A stretch of DNA of 64,000 nucleotides, from NCBI GenBank assembly GCA_964420925.1, contig CAYQVB010000145.1, forward strand, positions 1 to 64,000, in the 5' to 3' direction. Positions 53,710 through 62,298 of the stretch are shown here, piece after piece. How positions within the stretch are numbered: position 1 is the first letter of the stretch; each line of letters begins with the position of its first letter. Source of the DNA: JAJEAD01 sp964420925. Its GTDB lineage: Bacteria; Pseudomonadota; Gammaproteobacteria; HK1. The notes under the pieces are model-generated. The model searched no databases, was not told where the DNA came from, and was given only the letters and a program-made list of their open reading frames with translations. A program made the translations under genes and the position numbers.

Positions 53710-55119
53710 ATGCGGGAAGTGCGCAGCCCCGCCGCAGCATACATCGAGAGCCTCGTCCGGTCCGAGCCGAGCGGGCCGCTCGCCCGCGAGCGCCGTGGCC
53801 TCGCCCCCATGCGGGAACTGCTCCGGCGCCTGGACAATCCGCACCACGGCCTTCGCTGCGTACATGTCGCGGGGTCCAAGGGCAAGGGCTCCACCGCGCT
53901 GCTGGTCGAAGCGGGAATGCAGGCGTTGGGATTGCGCACCGGAACCTACACCTCGCCGCACCTCGAGCGTTGGACCGAGCGCTTCCGGCTCGGAGGCCGC
54001 TCCATACCGGACGCGCTCTTCGATCGCAGCGTGGAACGCATCCGTCCCCACGTCGAAGGGCAGACGCGCGAGCTTCCTGCGCTCGCGCCGAGCTTCTTCG
54101 ACGTGCTGAGCGCGGCAGCGTTCCTGATCTTCCGGGACGCCGGCGTCGACTGGGCGATCCTGGAAACGGGTCTCGGAGGCCGGCTCGACTCCACCAACGT
54201 GGCCCTCCCGGACGTCACCTGCATCACGAGCATCGAGCGCGAGCACACCGCACGCCTCGGTACGCGGATTCCGCAGATCGCGCGAGAGAAGGCGGGCATC
54301 GTCAAGGAAGGGGTGCCCCTCGTGCTGGGGCGGGTCCCCGCAGCGGCGGAGGGGGTGATCCGCGTGCGAGCCCGCCGGAAGCGGGCCGAGGTCTTCGGCA
54401 TCGACGCCGAGCTCGGCGCAACCTTCACGCAACACGACGGCGGCTGCCTGCTCGACCTGCCGGTCGGAGAGGCGGAGCGCATGCAGGTCCCGCTCCGCCA
54501 TCGCGCCCTCTTCATGGCCCACAACGCCGCGCTCGCGCTCGCCTGCCTCGACCGCCTCGGCCTGCTCACGAACGCCGGTGCCCAGGATCGGGTCGCCCGT
54601 GCGCTCGCGGATGCTCACATACCCGGCCGGGGCGAAGTACTGAGGCGCTCGCCCTGGATCGTGGTGGATGGCGCCCATACCGGCGAGTCGGTGGCCGCGC
54701 TCGCGAGCTTCCTGGACTCTCTCGCGCACGAGGCGATGGACCTCGTGGTGTCGCTGGGTGCGGACAAGGACCCGGCGGAAGTCCTGCCGCTGCTTCTCGA
54801 GCGGGCGAGGCGGGTGTACGCCACCGCCGCCGAGAGAACCCGTTCCCGAGCGGCGGAGGAGCTGGCGCTTGCGCTGCGACGGCTCGCCCCACGCCTGGAA
54901 GTGTGTGCGGTAGCGAAACCCTCCGAAGCACTCCGAGAGGCGCTGCGTCCGCTCGCGGCGGGCGACCTGCTCTGCGTCACCGGCTCCATGTACCTTGCGG
55001 GCGCGGCGCGGCGGATACTGCGGGACGACCTCGCGCACGCGCCTTGCACGAGCGGCGAAGGTGCCTCGACAATCGCCGCTTCGCAGGCATCCAGGGCTCG
55101 GCAGCATGAACCGGATTGA
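53710..55119 (+). CDS. folC: Folylpolyglutamate synthase / dihydrofolate synthase
   Basis: A 469-residue Mur-ligase-fold enzyme adding glutamate to folates. VAGSKGKGSTALLVEAG is the P-loop, TYTSPHLERWTERF the family signature, LETGLGGRLDSTN and a C-terminal VDGAHTGESVAAL complete the active site. Polyglutamylation retains folates and improves binding to the enzymes around it. It is closely spaced after folD and its end overlaps the SDR gene by 14 bp. Confidence 0.93.
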   Translation: MREVRSPAAAYIESLVRSEPSGPLARERRGLAPMRELLRRLDNPHHGLRCVHVAGSKGKGSTALLVEAGMQALGLRTGTYTSPHLERWTERFRLGGRSIPDALFDRSVERIRPHVEGQTRELPALAPSFFDVLSAAAFLIFRDAGVDWAILETGLGGRLDSTNVALPDVTCITSIEREHTARLGTRIPQIAREKAGIVKEGVPLVLGRVPAAAEGVIRVRARRKRAEVFGIDAELGATFTQHDGGCLLDLPVGEAERMQVPLRHRALFMAHNAALALACLDRLGLLTNAGAQDRVARALADAHIPGRGEVLRRSPWIVVDGAHTGESVAALASFLDSLAHEAMDLVVSLGADKDPAEVLPLLLERARRVYATAAERTRSRAAEELALALRRLAPRLEVCAVAKPSEALREALRPLAAGDLLCVTGSMYLAGAARRILRDDLAHAPCTSGEGASTIAASQASRARQHEPD

Positions 55120-55858
55120 ACTCGAAGGCCGCTTCGCGGTGGTGACGGGAGCGGCGCAGGGGATCGGGTTCGCGGTGACCGAACGCCTGCTCGGCTCCGG
55201 AGCGGCGGTCGCGCTGTGGGACCGGGACCCCGCGCAGCTCGCAGAGAGCGAAGTCGCGCTCCGCAGCGCCGGACGGACTCTTGCGGTGGAGGTGGACGTC
55301 ACCGACGCGGCCGCGGTGGACTCGGCGGCGCGGCGCACCCTCGACGCCTTCGGGCAGATCGACATCCTCGTCAACAACGCGGGAATTGCCGGTCCCTCGC
55401 TCAAGTCCTGGGAGTACCCGCTCGACGAGTGGCAGCGGGTCATGGACATCGACCTGAACGGCGTCTTCTTCTGCTGCCGCAGCGTGGTACCCCGCATGCG
55501 GGAACGCAACTACGGCCGCATCGTCAACGTCGCTTCCATCGCCGGCAAGGAAGGCAACCCCAACGCCGCCCCCTACAGCGCCGCCAAGGCCGGGGTCATC
55601 GCGCTCACCAAGTCCATCGCGAAGGAGACCGCAGACCTCGACATCGCGGTCAACTGCATCACCCCCGCCGCGGCCCGCACCCGGATATTCGACCAGATCA
55701 GCCAGGAGCACATCGACTACATGCTCTCCAAGATCCCGCGGGGCCGCTTCGTGAAGGTGGAAGAGATCGCGGCGATGGTCGCGTGGCTGGTCTCCGAGGA
55801 GAACTCCTTCACCACCGGCGGAGTCTTCGACCTGAGCGGGGGTCGCGCGACCTACTGA
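55106..55858 (+). CDS. Short-chain dehydrogenase/reductase
   Basis: A 250-residue classical SDR. GAAQGIGFAV binds the cofactor, the acidic residue in WDRD favours NAD over NADP, NNAGIAG is the structural motif, and Ser and YSAAK (Tyr about 155) are catalytic. The best-matching relatives are 3-oxoacyl reductase-like and sugar-acid dehydrogenases; substrate is unknown. ATG 55106 lies inside the end of folC. Its place in a folate gene unit is unusual for an SDR. Confidence 0.9.
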   Translation: MNRIELEGRFAVVTGAAQGIGFAVTERLLGSGAAVALWDRDPAQLAESEVALRSAGRTLAVEVDVTDAAAVDSAARRTLDAFGQIDILVNNAGIAGPSLKSWEYPLDEWQRVMDIDLNGVFFCCRSVVPRMRERNYGRIVNVASIAGKEGNPNAAPYSAAKAGVIALTKSIAKETADLDIAVNCITPAAARTRIFDQISQEHIDYMLSKIPRGRFVKVEEIAAMVAWLVSEENSFTTGGVFDLSGGRATY

Positions 55859-55960
55859 AGCGCGCACGCCGCCGACTCATGCCGCCGGAGGGCATGCAGC
55901 GGCATCGTCGTCACTTCCCGTAGTGGTGCTCCGGCAGCCACCGCGCGAGCTGCGGGAACA

Positions 55961-56572
55961 TCATCCCTCTATCCTCACCGCGTACTCCGCCGCCGCGTCC
56001 TCGAGCCATGACCACAGGTAGCGGGCGAAGCTGCGCTGGACGTAGAGGTCATAGGCGGGTGCGTCGTCGGTCTGGTGCAACAGAACGTGACACCGAGCGA
56101 ACTTCGACTGGGCCACGTTTCCCTCTCCGAAGCGCGAGGGGTGAAAGTCGAGGTGGCAGCCCTTCTGCAGCACGTTGCGCGCGTGTGCACCCGACAACTC
56201 GACGATCGCACGGGCATGGCTCACATCCACTACTGCGGTGTGCAGGGGCGCGAGCGCGTCGCGGAGGACCGAGAGAGTTTCCTCTCGCCGCTCGTCCGGG
56301 AACACCGCGAGCCACTCGTCGGGCCCGAGCCAGAGCAGGTGGGTGTCTCCATGTCTCGCGGAAGAACCCGACTCGAGCGGCGGCCGGACTCCCAGCACCG
56401 CCTCGACGGCTTCCTCGAAGTCCCTGCCGGAGCCGCCTCGCAGGCAGAGCTGGGCGCGATGATTGCGCTCGCGCAGGACCACGCCGGCTTCTCGCGCAGG
56501 TCCTGCGCGCGCCTTCGCCGCCAGGCCGAGGGCGGCAAGCGCGGACTGTCGCATGTACTCGTCAATCGGCAT
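55961..56572 (-). CDS. soxG: Sarcosine oxidase gamma subunit
   Basis: A 203-residue protein with the GcvT/YgfZ-like fold of SoxG, seen in WLGPDEWLAVFPDE, DVSHARAIVELSGAHARNVLQKGCHLD and the end RSFARYLWSWLEDAAAEY. It is the smallest folate-fold subunit of heterotetrameric sarcosine oxidase and completes the soxBDAG order. It converges on the SDR gene, with 102 bp between stops that contain a short inverted repeat. Confidence 0.92.
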   Translation of the reverse strand: MPIDEYMRQSALAALGLAAKARAGPAREAGVVLRERNHRAQLCLRGGSGRDFEEAVEAVLGVRPPLESGSSARHGDTHLLWLGPDEWLAVFPDERREETLSVLRDALAPLHTAVVDVSHARAIVELSGAHARNVLQKGCHLDFHPSRFGEGNVAQSKFARCHVLLHQTDDAPAYDLYVQRSFARYLWSWLEDAAAEYAVRIEG

Positions 56573-56643
56573 GGATCATTGCCCGACCTGGCCCCCCGAC
56601 CGCGGGAAGGTGGCGCAGAGTCCGGCCGCGGGACGGAGTCTCC

Positions 56644-59600
56644 TCAGGCACGCATGCGCTCCCCGTCGGGGTCGATGAACACCGGCGCGGTGACGGTGGC
56701 GGCCACCCGGCGCTTGGGCAAGGGCAGGATCACGCGCTCCCCGTGGCGCCGGCGGCCGTTGCCGAGGAGCGCGAGCGCGATCGAGCGTCCCAGGTTCACA
56801 CTGTAGTAGCTCGAGGTCACGTGCCCGATCATTCGCATGGGGGGCCGGGGCAGCACCCGCTCCACGATTTGCGCCCCCTCGGGAAGCACCATGTCGGGAT
56901 CTTCGGTGAGCAGCCCCACGAGCTGCTTGCGGTCTTCCCGGCACGTGTCCGCTCGCGAGAGTGAGCGTTTGCCGATGAAGTCCTTGTGTCGGCTCACCAT
57001 CCTGCCCAGGCCGAGGTCATCGGGAGTCACGGTGCCGTCGGTGTCCTGCCCGGCGATGATGAAGCCCTTCTCGGCCCGCAGGACGTGCATCGCCTCGGTG
57101 CCGAAGGGAGTGATGCCGTAGCGCGCGCCCCGTCGCATCAGGGTGGTCCACAGGAAGAGGCCGAAATCGGCCGCCACGCTGATCTCGAAGGAGCTCTCGC
57201 CGGTGAAGGACACCCGCATGACCCGGGCGGGAATGCCCGCCACCTGACCGTCACACCAGCTCATGAAGGGCAGGGAGCCGGGATCGAGGTCGATGTCGGT
57301 GGCGAGCTCCGAGAGCAGGGCGCGGGCGAGCGGACCCGCGATTCCCGCTACCGCGTACTGCTCGGTGACCGAGTTGAACCAGACCTCGAGCTCCGGCCAC
57401 TCCGTCTGCGCCCACTCCTCCAGCCAGGCGAGCACCCGCGCGGCGCCGCCCGTGGTGGTGGACATGAGGAAGTGGTTCTCGCCGAGGCGCGCGGTCACTC
57501 CGTCGTCGAAGACCATCCCGTCCTCGCCGCACATCAGGCCATAGCGGCAGCGGCCCACCGGGAGCTTCGTGAATCCGTTGGTGTAGATCCGGTTGAGGAA
57601 CTCCGCCGCGTCCCGGCCCTGGATGTCGATCTTGCCGAGCGTCGTCGCATCCAGAATACCGATCGCATTCCGGGTCGCAAGGCATTCCCGGTTGACGGCG
57701 TCATGCATCGACTCGCCCGCCGCAGGGTAGTACCAGGGCCGTTTCCACTGTCCCACATCCTCGAACTCGGCCCCGTGCGCGACGTGCCAGTCGTGCATCG
57801 GCGTGGTGCGCACCGGGTCGGCGAGGTCGCCGATGTCCCGCCCCGCGAGCGCCCCGAAGGTTAGCGGGGTGTAGGGAGGCCGAAAGGTGGTCACTCCGAC
57901 CTGGGACGCGTCCATCCCGAGGGTCTGGCCGATGATCGCGATCGCGTTCGCGTTGCTCGTCTTGCCCTGATCGGTTCCCATCCCGGTGGTGGTGTAGCGC
58001 TTGACGTGCTCCACCGAGCGGTAGCCCTCCCGGGCCGCGAGCGCGATGTCCGCCGCGCTGACGTCGTTCTGGAAATCCACGAAGTGCTTGTTGAGGGGTC
58101 CGCCGGGGCGTAGCGGCGGGCTGACCCACCACGCCTCGGCGGGCTGCTCCCGCTCTCCGTCCACCCGGGGGGAACGCAGGCCTCCGCGCTTGCGGAAGCC
58201 GGCCGCGGCCGCGGCCGCCTTGCCGGCCTCGCGTCCCTCCGAAAGGCAATAGGAGAGAGGAAAGGTGCCGTTGGCGGCGCCGGCGGAGCGCTCCGCCTGC
58301 ACCGACTCACCGGGAACGAAGCAGCCTCGCTCCGGGGCGTACACGATGCGGCCCCGGGACTGGGAAAAGAGGTGCAGGGCGGGATTGAGGCCGCCGGACA
58401 TTGCCACGAGGTCGCATTCGAGCCGGCGGGGCGTTCCCGTGTAGCCGGTCCTGGTCGTATCGAGGGTGGCCACGGTCACTCCCCGCACCCGGACCCGGCC
58501 ATGCGCGGCGGCGACCGCATGTCCCGCCAACACCTCGATCGAGCGCTGTCTCGCCGCCGCCGCCATCGACTCGGGAGGGCGGGCGCGAACGTCGACGATG
58601 TGGACCCGCATGCCGCAGTCCGAGAGGTCGATCGCCGCCGCGTAGGCGCTGTCGTTGTTGGTGGCCACCACCGCCGATTCGCCGGGGCGGACCGCGTAGC
58701 GGTTCAGGTACTGCCGGGCGGCGCCCGCGAGCATGATTCCGGGTCGATCGTTGTTGCGAAACACCAATGGCCGCTCGTGCGCGCCGGTCGCGAGCACCAC
58801 CTGCCGCGCCCGGATCTTCCACAGGCGCTGGCGTGGCCGCACCGCGTCCGATCCGGGAGGCAGATGATCGGTGACGCGTTCGAGCGCCACGAGATAGTTG
58901 TGGTCGTAGTAGCCGGTAACCGTGGTTCTCGGCAGCACCGTCACCTCGCCCATTGCCCGCAGGTCGTCGAGCGCCGAGGACACCCACTCGATCGCGGGGG
59001 CGTTGTCGATTCGGGTCTTCGAGCCGAGCAGCCAGCCCCCGGGCTCGGACTGCTCGTCCGCGAGGATGACCCGGGCGCCGGTGCGCCCCGCGGCCAGCGC
59101 GGCGGCGATTCCGGCGGCACCCCCCCCCACCACGAGAACATCGCAGTGCACATGGGTCTTGTCGTAGCGGTCCGGGTCGGGTTCGGTGGGGCTGCGGCCG
59201 AGGCCTGCGGCACGGCGGATCAGCGGTTCGTAGTGGCGGTACCAGAACGAAGGCGGCCACATGAAGGTCTTGTAGTAGAAACCGGCGGGAAAGAGAGGCG
59301 AGAGCAAGTTGCTCGCGGCGCCGGCATCGAAACGCAGGTTCGGCCAGCAGTTCTGGCTGGCGGCGCTCAATCCCTCGTAGAGCTCGACCTGGGTGGCCCG
59401 TTGGTTGGGCAGGGTATGGGACCCCCGACCCACCTGAAGCAGCGCGTTCGGCTCCTCCGAACCGGCGCTCAGGATGCCGCGTGGCCGGTGGTACTTGAAG
59501 CTGCGCCCGACCAGGTGCACGCCGTGCGCGAGCAACGCGGAAGCCACGGTGTCTCCCGCGAAGCCGGCATAGCTCTCACCGTCGAACTGGAATCGCAGGG

Positions 59601-59655
59601 GGCGTTCCCGCTCGATGCGCCCCCCGGCGAAGAGACGGAATCGCTGCTCGTTCAC
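56644..59655 (-). CDS. soxA: Sarcosine oxidase alpha subunit
   Basis: A 1003-residue subunit of heterotetrameric sarcosine oxidase, which oxidises sarcosine to glycine and, with THF, makes methylene-THF. The N-terminal ferredoxin-like domain (FDGESYAGFAGDTVASALL), the NAD-binding VVGGGAAGIAAALAAGRTGA, and the C-terminal GcvT-like folate domain (GEDGMVFDDGVTARLGENHFLM; MRVSFTGESSFEISV) are in the usual order. GTG 59655 is fixed by GGAGG six bases upstream and the GTGA overlap with soxD; the longer frame runs through soxD in another frame. Confidence 0.95.
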   Translation of the reverse strand: MNEQRFRLFAGGRIERERPLRFQFDGESYAGFAGDTVASALLAHGVHLVGRSFKYHRPRGILSAGSEEPNALLQVGRGSHTLPNQRATQVELYEGLSAASQNCWPNLRFDAGAASNLLSPLFPAGFYYKTFMWPPSFWYRHYEPLIRRAAGLGRSPTEPDPDRYDKTHVHCDVLVVGGGAAGIAAALAAGRTGARVILADEQSEPGGWLLGSKTRIDNAPAIEWVSSALDDLRAMGEVTVLPRTTVTGYYDHNYLVALERVTDHLPPGSDAVRPRQRLWKIRARQVVLATGAHERPLVFRNNDRPGIMLAGAARQYLNRYAVRPGESAVVATNNDSAYAAAIDLSDCGMRVHIVDVRARPPESMAAAARQRSIEVLAGHAVAAAHGRVRVRGVTVATLDTTRTGYTGTPRRLECDLVAMSGGLNPALHLFSQSRGRIVYAPERGCFVPGESVQAERSAGAANGTFPLSYCLSEGREAGKAAAAAAGFRKRGGLRSPRVDGEREQPAEAWWVSPPLRPGGPLNKHFVDFQNDVSAADIALAAREGYRSVEHVKRYTTTGMGTDQGKTSNANAIAIIGQTLGMDASQVGVTTFRPPYTPLTFGALAGRDIGDLADPVRTTPMHDWHVAHGAEFEDVGQWKRPWYYPAAGESMHDAVNRECLATRNAIGILDATTLGKIDIQGRDAAEFLNRIYTNGFTKLPVGRCRYGLMCGEDGMVFDDGVTARLGENHFLMSTTTGGAARVLAWLEEWAQTEWPELEVWFNSVTEQYAVAGIAGPLARALLSELATDIDLDPGSLPFMSWCDGQVAGIPARVMRVSFTGESSFEISVAADFGLFLWTTLMRRGARYGITPFGTEAMHVLRAEKGFIIAGQDTDGTVTPDDLGLGRMVSRHKDFIGKRSLSRADTCREDRKQLVGLLTEDPDMVLPEGAQIVERVLPRPPMRMIGHVTSSYYSVNLGRSIALALLGNGRRRHGERVILPLPKRRVAATVTAPVFIDPDGERMRA

Positions 59656-59942
59656 CCACCGCCTCCGGAGAGGGCGGGCGGCTCTTCGCCCATGCGATAG
59701 ACCGCCTTTATCTCGTGGGTCACGGTGTCGCGGGCGACGTTGAACCAGCGCCGGCAGCCGTGGACGTGCACCCATCTCTCGTAGTGCAGTCCTTTGCGGT
59801 TGGTGCGCATGAACAGGTAGTCGCCCCATTCGACATCGCTTTCCGCCTCCGGCACTGCAGGGCGTGCGATGTGGGCTTCGCCCCCGAAGCTGAACTCGTC
59901 CTCGTTCCGAGGGCCGCACCACGGACAGTCGATCAGAAGCAT
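59652..59942 (-). CDS. soxD: Sarcosine oxidase delta subunit
   Basis: A 96-residue SoxD with the zinc-binding CPWCGPRNEDEF at its start and VHVHGCRRWFNVARDTVTHEI later (Cys and His ligands). It stabilises the SoxB-SoxA interface. Its stop overlaps the GTG of soxA by four bases, and it starts 22 bp after soxB. Confidence 0.95.
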   Translation of the reverse strand: MLLIDCPWCGPRNEDEFSFGGEAHIARPAVPEAESDVEWGDYLFMRTNRKGLHYERWVHVHGCRRWFNVARDTVTHEIKAVYRMGEEPPALSGGGG

Positions 59943-59964
59943 CGTCTCGTCCCCGGACGCGGCC

Positions 59965-61212
59965 TCAGTGCGCGACCGCCGCCGCGCCGTGCTCGTCGAT
60001 GAGCGCCCCGCTCGTGAAGCGTTCGAGCGTGAAGGCGGCGTTGAGCGGATGCGGGGTGTCGTGCGCGATGGTGTGGGCGAAGACCCAGCCCGAACCGGGA
60101 GTGGCCTTGAAGCCCCCGGTACCCCAACCGCAGTTGAAGTAGAGGTTCCGGACCGGCGTCTTGCCGATGATCGGGCTCGCGTCGGGACACACGTCCACGA
60201 TGCCCGCCCACTGGCGCAGCATGCGCAGTCGCGAAAAGAGGGGGAATAGCTCGACCAGGGCGCCCATCTGCTCTTCGATTACCGGCAGGCTCCCGCGTTG
60301 CGCGTAGGAGTTGAAGGCGTCGATGCCCGCTCCGATCACCAGCTCCCCCTTGTCCGACTGGCTGACGTACACATGCACCGCGTTCGACATCACCACGCAG
60401 TGATGAATGGGCTTGACCGGCTCCGACACCAGCGCCTGCAGGGGGTGACTCTCGATCGGCAGCCTGAACCCCGCCATCTCCGCCAGCACGCTCGCGTGGC
60501 CCGCGACCACTACGCCCACCTTCCTCGCCCGGATGTACCCGCGGGAAGTCTCCACTCCCTCCACCGCGCCGCCACTCGAACGGATGCCGGTGACCTCGCA
60601 GTTCTGGATGATGTCCACGCCGCGCGCGTCGGCGCCTCTGGCGAGACCCCAGGCCACCGCATCATGGCGCGCGGTGCCGCCGCGCCGCTGCAGCGACGCC
60701 CCGAGCACCGGATAGCGGGAGGTCGGCGCCGTGTTGAGAATCGGCACCATCGCCTTGATCTCGGCCGGACTCAGAATCTCGGAGTCGATCCCGTTCAGCC
60801 GGATGGCGTTGACCCGGCGCGACAGCTCCCGCAGGTCTCCCAGGTTGTGTGCGAGGTTCAGAACGCCGCGCTGGCTCAGCATCACGTTGTAGTTGAGATC
60901 GTGGCTCAAGCCCTCGTAGAGGCGCAGCGCATGCTCGTAGAGGTGGGCGCTTTCGTCCCACAGGTAGTTGGAACGGATGATGGTGGTGTTGCGGCCGGTG
61001 TTTCCGCCCCCCAGCCAGCCTTTCTCCAACACCGCCACGTTGCTGATGCGGTGGTTCTTCGCGAGGTAGTAGGCGGTGGCGAGTCCGTGCCCGCCGCCGC
61101 CCACGATCACCACGTCGTAGGCGGATCTCGGGTCGGGGCTGCGCCACGCTGCCGGCCAGTTCTCGTGGTAGGAAAAGGCATTGCGCAGCAGGCTGAATAT
61201 CGAGTACTTCAT
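59965..61212 (-). CDS. soxB: Sarcosine oxidase beta subunit
   Basis: A 415-residue flavoprotein with the FAD motif DVVIVGGGGHGLATAYYLAKNH and the conserved GWLGGGNTGRNTTIIRSNYL loop; the covalent-FMN His is in the H-rich region expected for SoxB. NLYFNCGWGTGGFKATPGSGW near the end is typical. It is the first gene of the soxBDAG operon. The 171 bp upstream, shared with the divergent metF, should hold the promoters of both. Confidence 0.95.
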   Translation of the reverse strand: MKYSIFSLLRNAFSYHENWPAAWRSPDPRSAYDVVIVGGGGHGLATAYYLAKNHRISNVAVLEKGWLGGGNTGRNTTIIRSNYLWDESAHLYEHALRLYEGLSHDLNYNVMLSQRGVLNLAHNLGDLRELSRRVNAIRLNGIDSEILSPAEIKAMVPILNTAPTSRYPVLGASLQRRGGTARHDAVAWGLARGADARGVDIIQNCEVTGIRSSGGAVEGVETSRGYIRARKVGVVVAGHASVLAEMAGFRLPIESHPLQALVSEPVKPIHHCVVMSNAVHVYVSQSDKGELVIGAGIDAFNSYAQRGSLPVIEEQMGALVELFPLFSRLRMLRQWAGIVDVCPDASPIIGKTPVRNLYFNCGWGTGGFKATPGSGWVFAHTIAHDTPHPLNAAFTLERFTSGALIDEHGAAAVAH

Positions 61213-61383
61213 CCTCCCTCGTGGCTCGGCGGCCCTCCTTCTCCCAGCGCAGCCCTCCTAGGCGCCGGCATGCCGCCGTGCCGAGGGACGCTTCTGCCTC
61301 TCGTCTTCGTCGCCTTGTGGGCTCGCGCGATCTTACCTTAAGCTCCGCGCGCCCTCGTCCGACCCGCCCCGCTTGGGAGTTCC

Positions 61384-62253
61384 ATGAGCAAGCTCAAAGC
61401 TGCGATCGAGAGCGGCCGATTCGTCGTTACCTCCGAACTCACCCCTCCCAAGGGAACGGAGCTCGGCCCCCTCCTCGACAAGGCGGATGCGCTCCGGGAC
61501 ATCGTCACCGCATTCAACCTCACCGACTCGCACGCCGCCCGCATGGCGATGGCTCCGATGGCGGCGGCGCGGCGCCTGCTCGAGCGCGGCGCCGAACCCA
61601 TCGTGCAGATGACGAGCCGCGACCGCAACCGCCTCGCCCTCCAGGCCGACATGCTCGGCGCCCACGCCCTGGGGGTCCGCAACCTCGTGTTCATGGGCGG
61701 AGACCCACCGGCCAACGGCGATCATCCGGAAGCCAAGGGGGTATTCGACCTGCCCTCCTCCGCCCTCCTCTCGGCCGCCTCCGCCCTCGGTCGGGGCGAG
61801 GACCTGATGGGAAACGCGCTCGCCGGTGCCGCCGAGTTTCTGCTCGGCGCGGTGGTGAACCCGGGGGCCGCCGATCTCGCGGTCGAGCTGCGCCGCCTCG
61901 AGGAGAAAGTGGAGGCGGGAGCGCGCTTCTTCCAGACGCAGGCGGTCTACGACATCGGCGCCTACGAGCGTTTCATCAAAGCGACGAGGGACATGAACTT
62001 GAGCCTCCTGACCGGCATCATCCCGCTCAAGTCGCCGAGAATGGCGCAGTACATGAACGACAAGGTGCCCGGGATCAGCATCCCCGACGCTCTGATAACG
62101 GAAATCGGCGATGCCCCGGACCGCCGGGCGAAGAGCGCCGAGATAGCGGCCCGTATCATCCGCGAGGTGCGCCCGATGGCCAATGGCGTGCACATCATGG
62201 CGATCGGCTGGGAAGACCTGATCCCCGAGATCATGGTGCGCGCCGACGCCTGA
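61384..62253 (+). CDS. metF: MetF-family methylenetetrahydrofolate reductase, second copy
   Basis: A 289-residue MetF-like barrel: RFVVTSELTPPKGTE, AFNLTDSHAARMAM, QMTSRDRNRLALQADMLGAHALGVRNLVFMGGD and EKVEAGARFFQTQAVYD. It lacks a MetV partner, unlike the copy at 49318-50322. It is divergent from soxBDAG, so methylene-THF from sarcosine oxidation could be reduced to methyl-THF here. An alternative is a related folate-dependent activity. GGGAGTTCC precedes the ATG. Confidence 0.92.
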   Translation: MSKLKAAIESGRFVVTSELTPPKGTELGPLLDKADALRDIVTAFNLTDSHAARMAMAPMAAARRLLERGAEPIVQMTSRDRNRLALQADMLGAHALGVRNLVFMGGDPPANGDHPEAKGVFDLPSSALLSAASALGRGEDLMGNALAGAAEFLLGAVVNPGAADLAVELRRLEEKVEAGARFFQTQAVYDIGAYERFIKATRDMNLSLLTGIIPLKSPRMAQYMNDKVPGISIPDALITEIGDAPDRRAKSAEIAARIIREVRPMANGVHIMAIGWEDLIPEIMVRADA

Positions 62254-62298
62254 GCCCGTCATTCGCAGTGCGCGGGCCGGGCCGCGGACGACTCCGCC

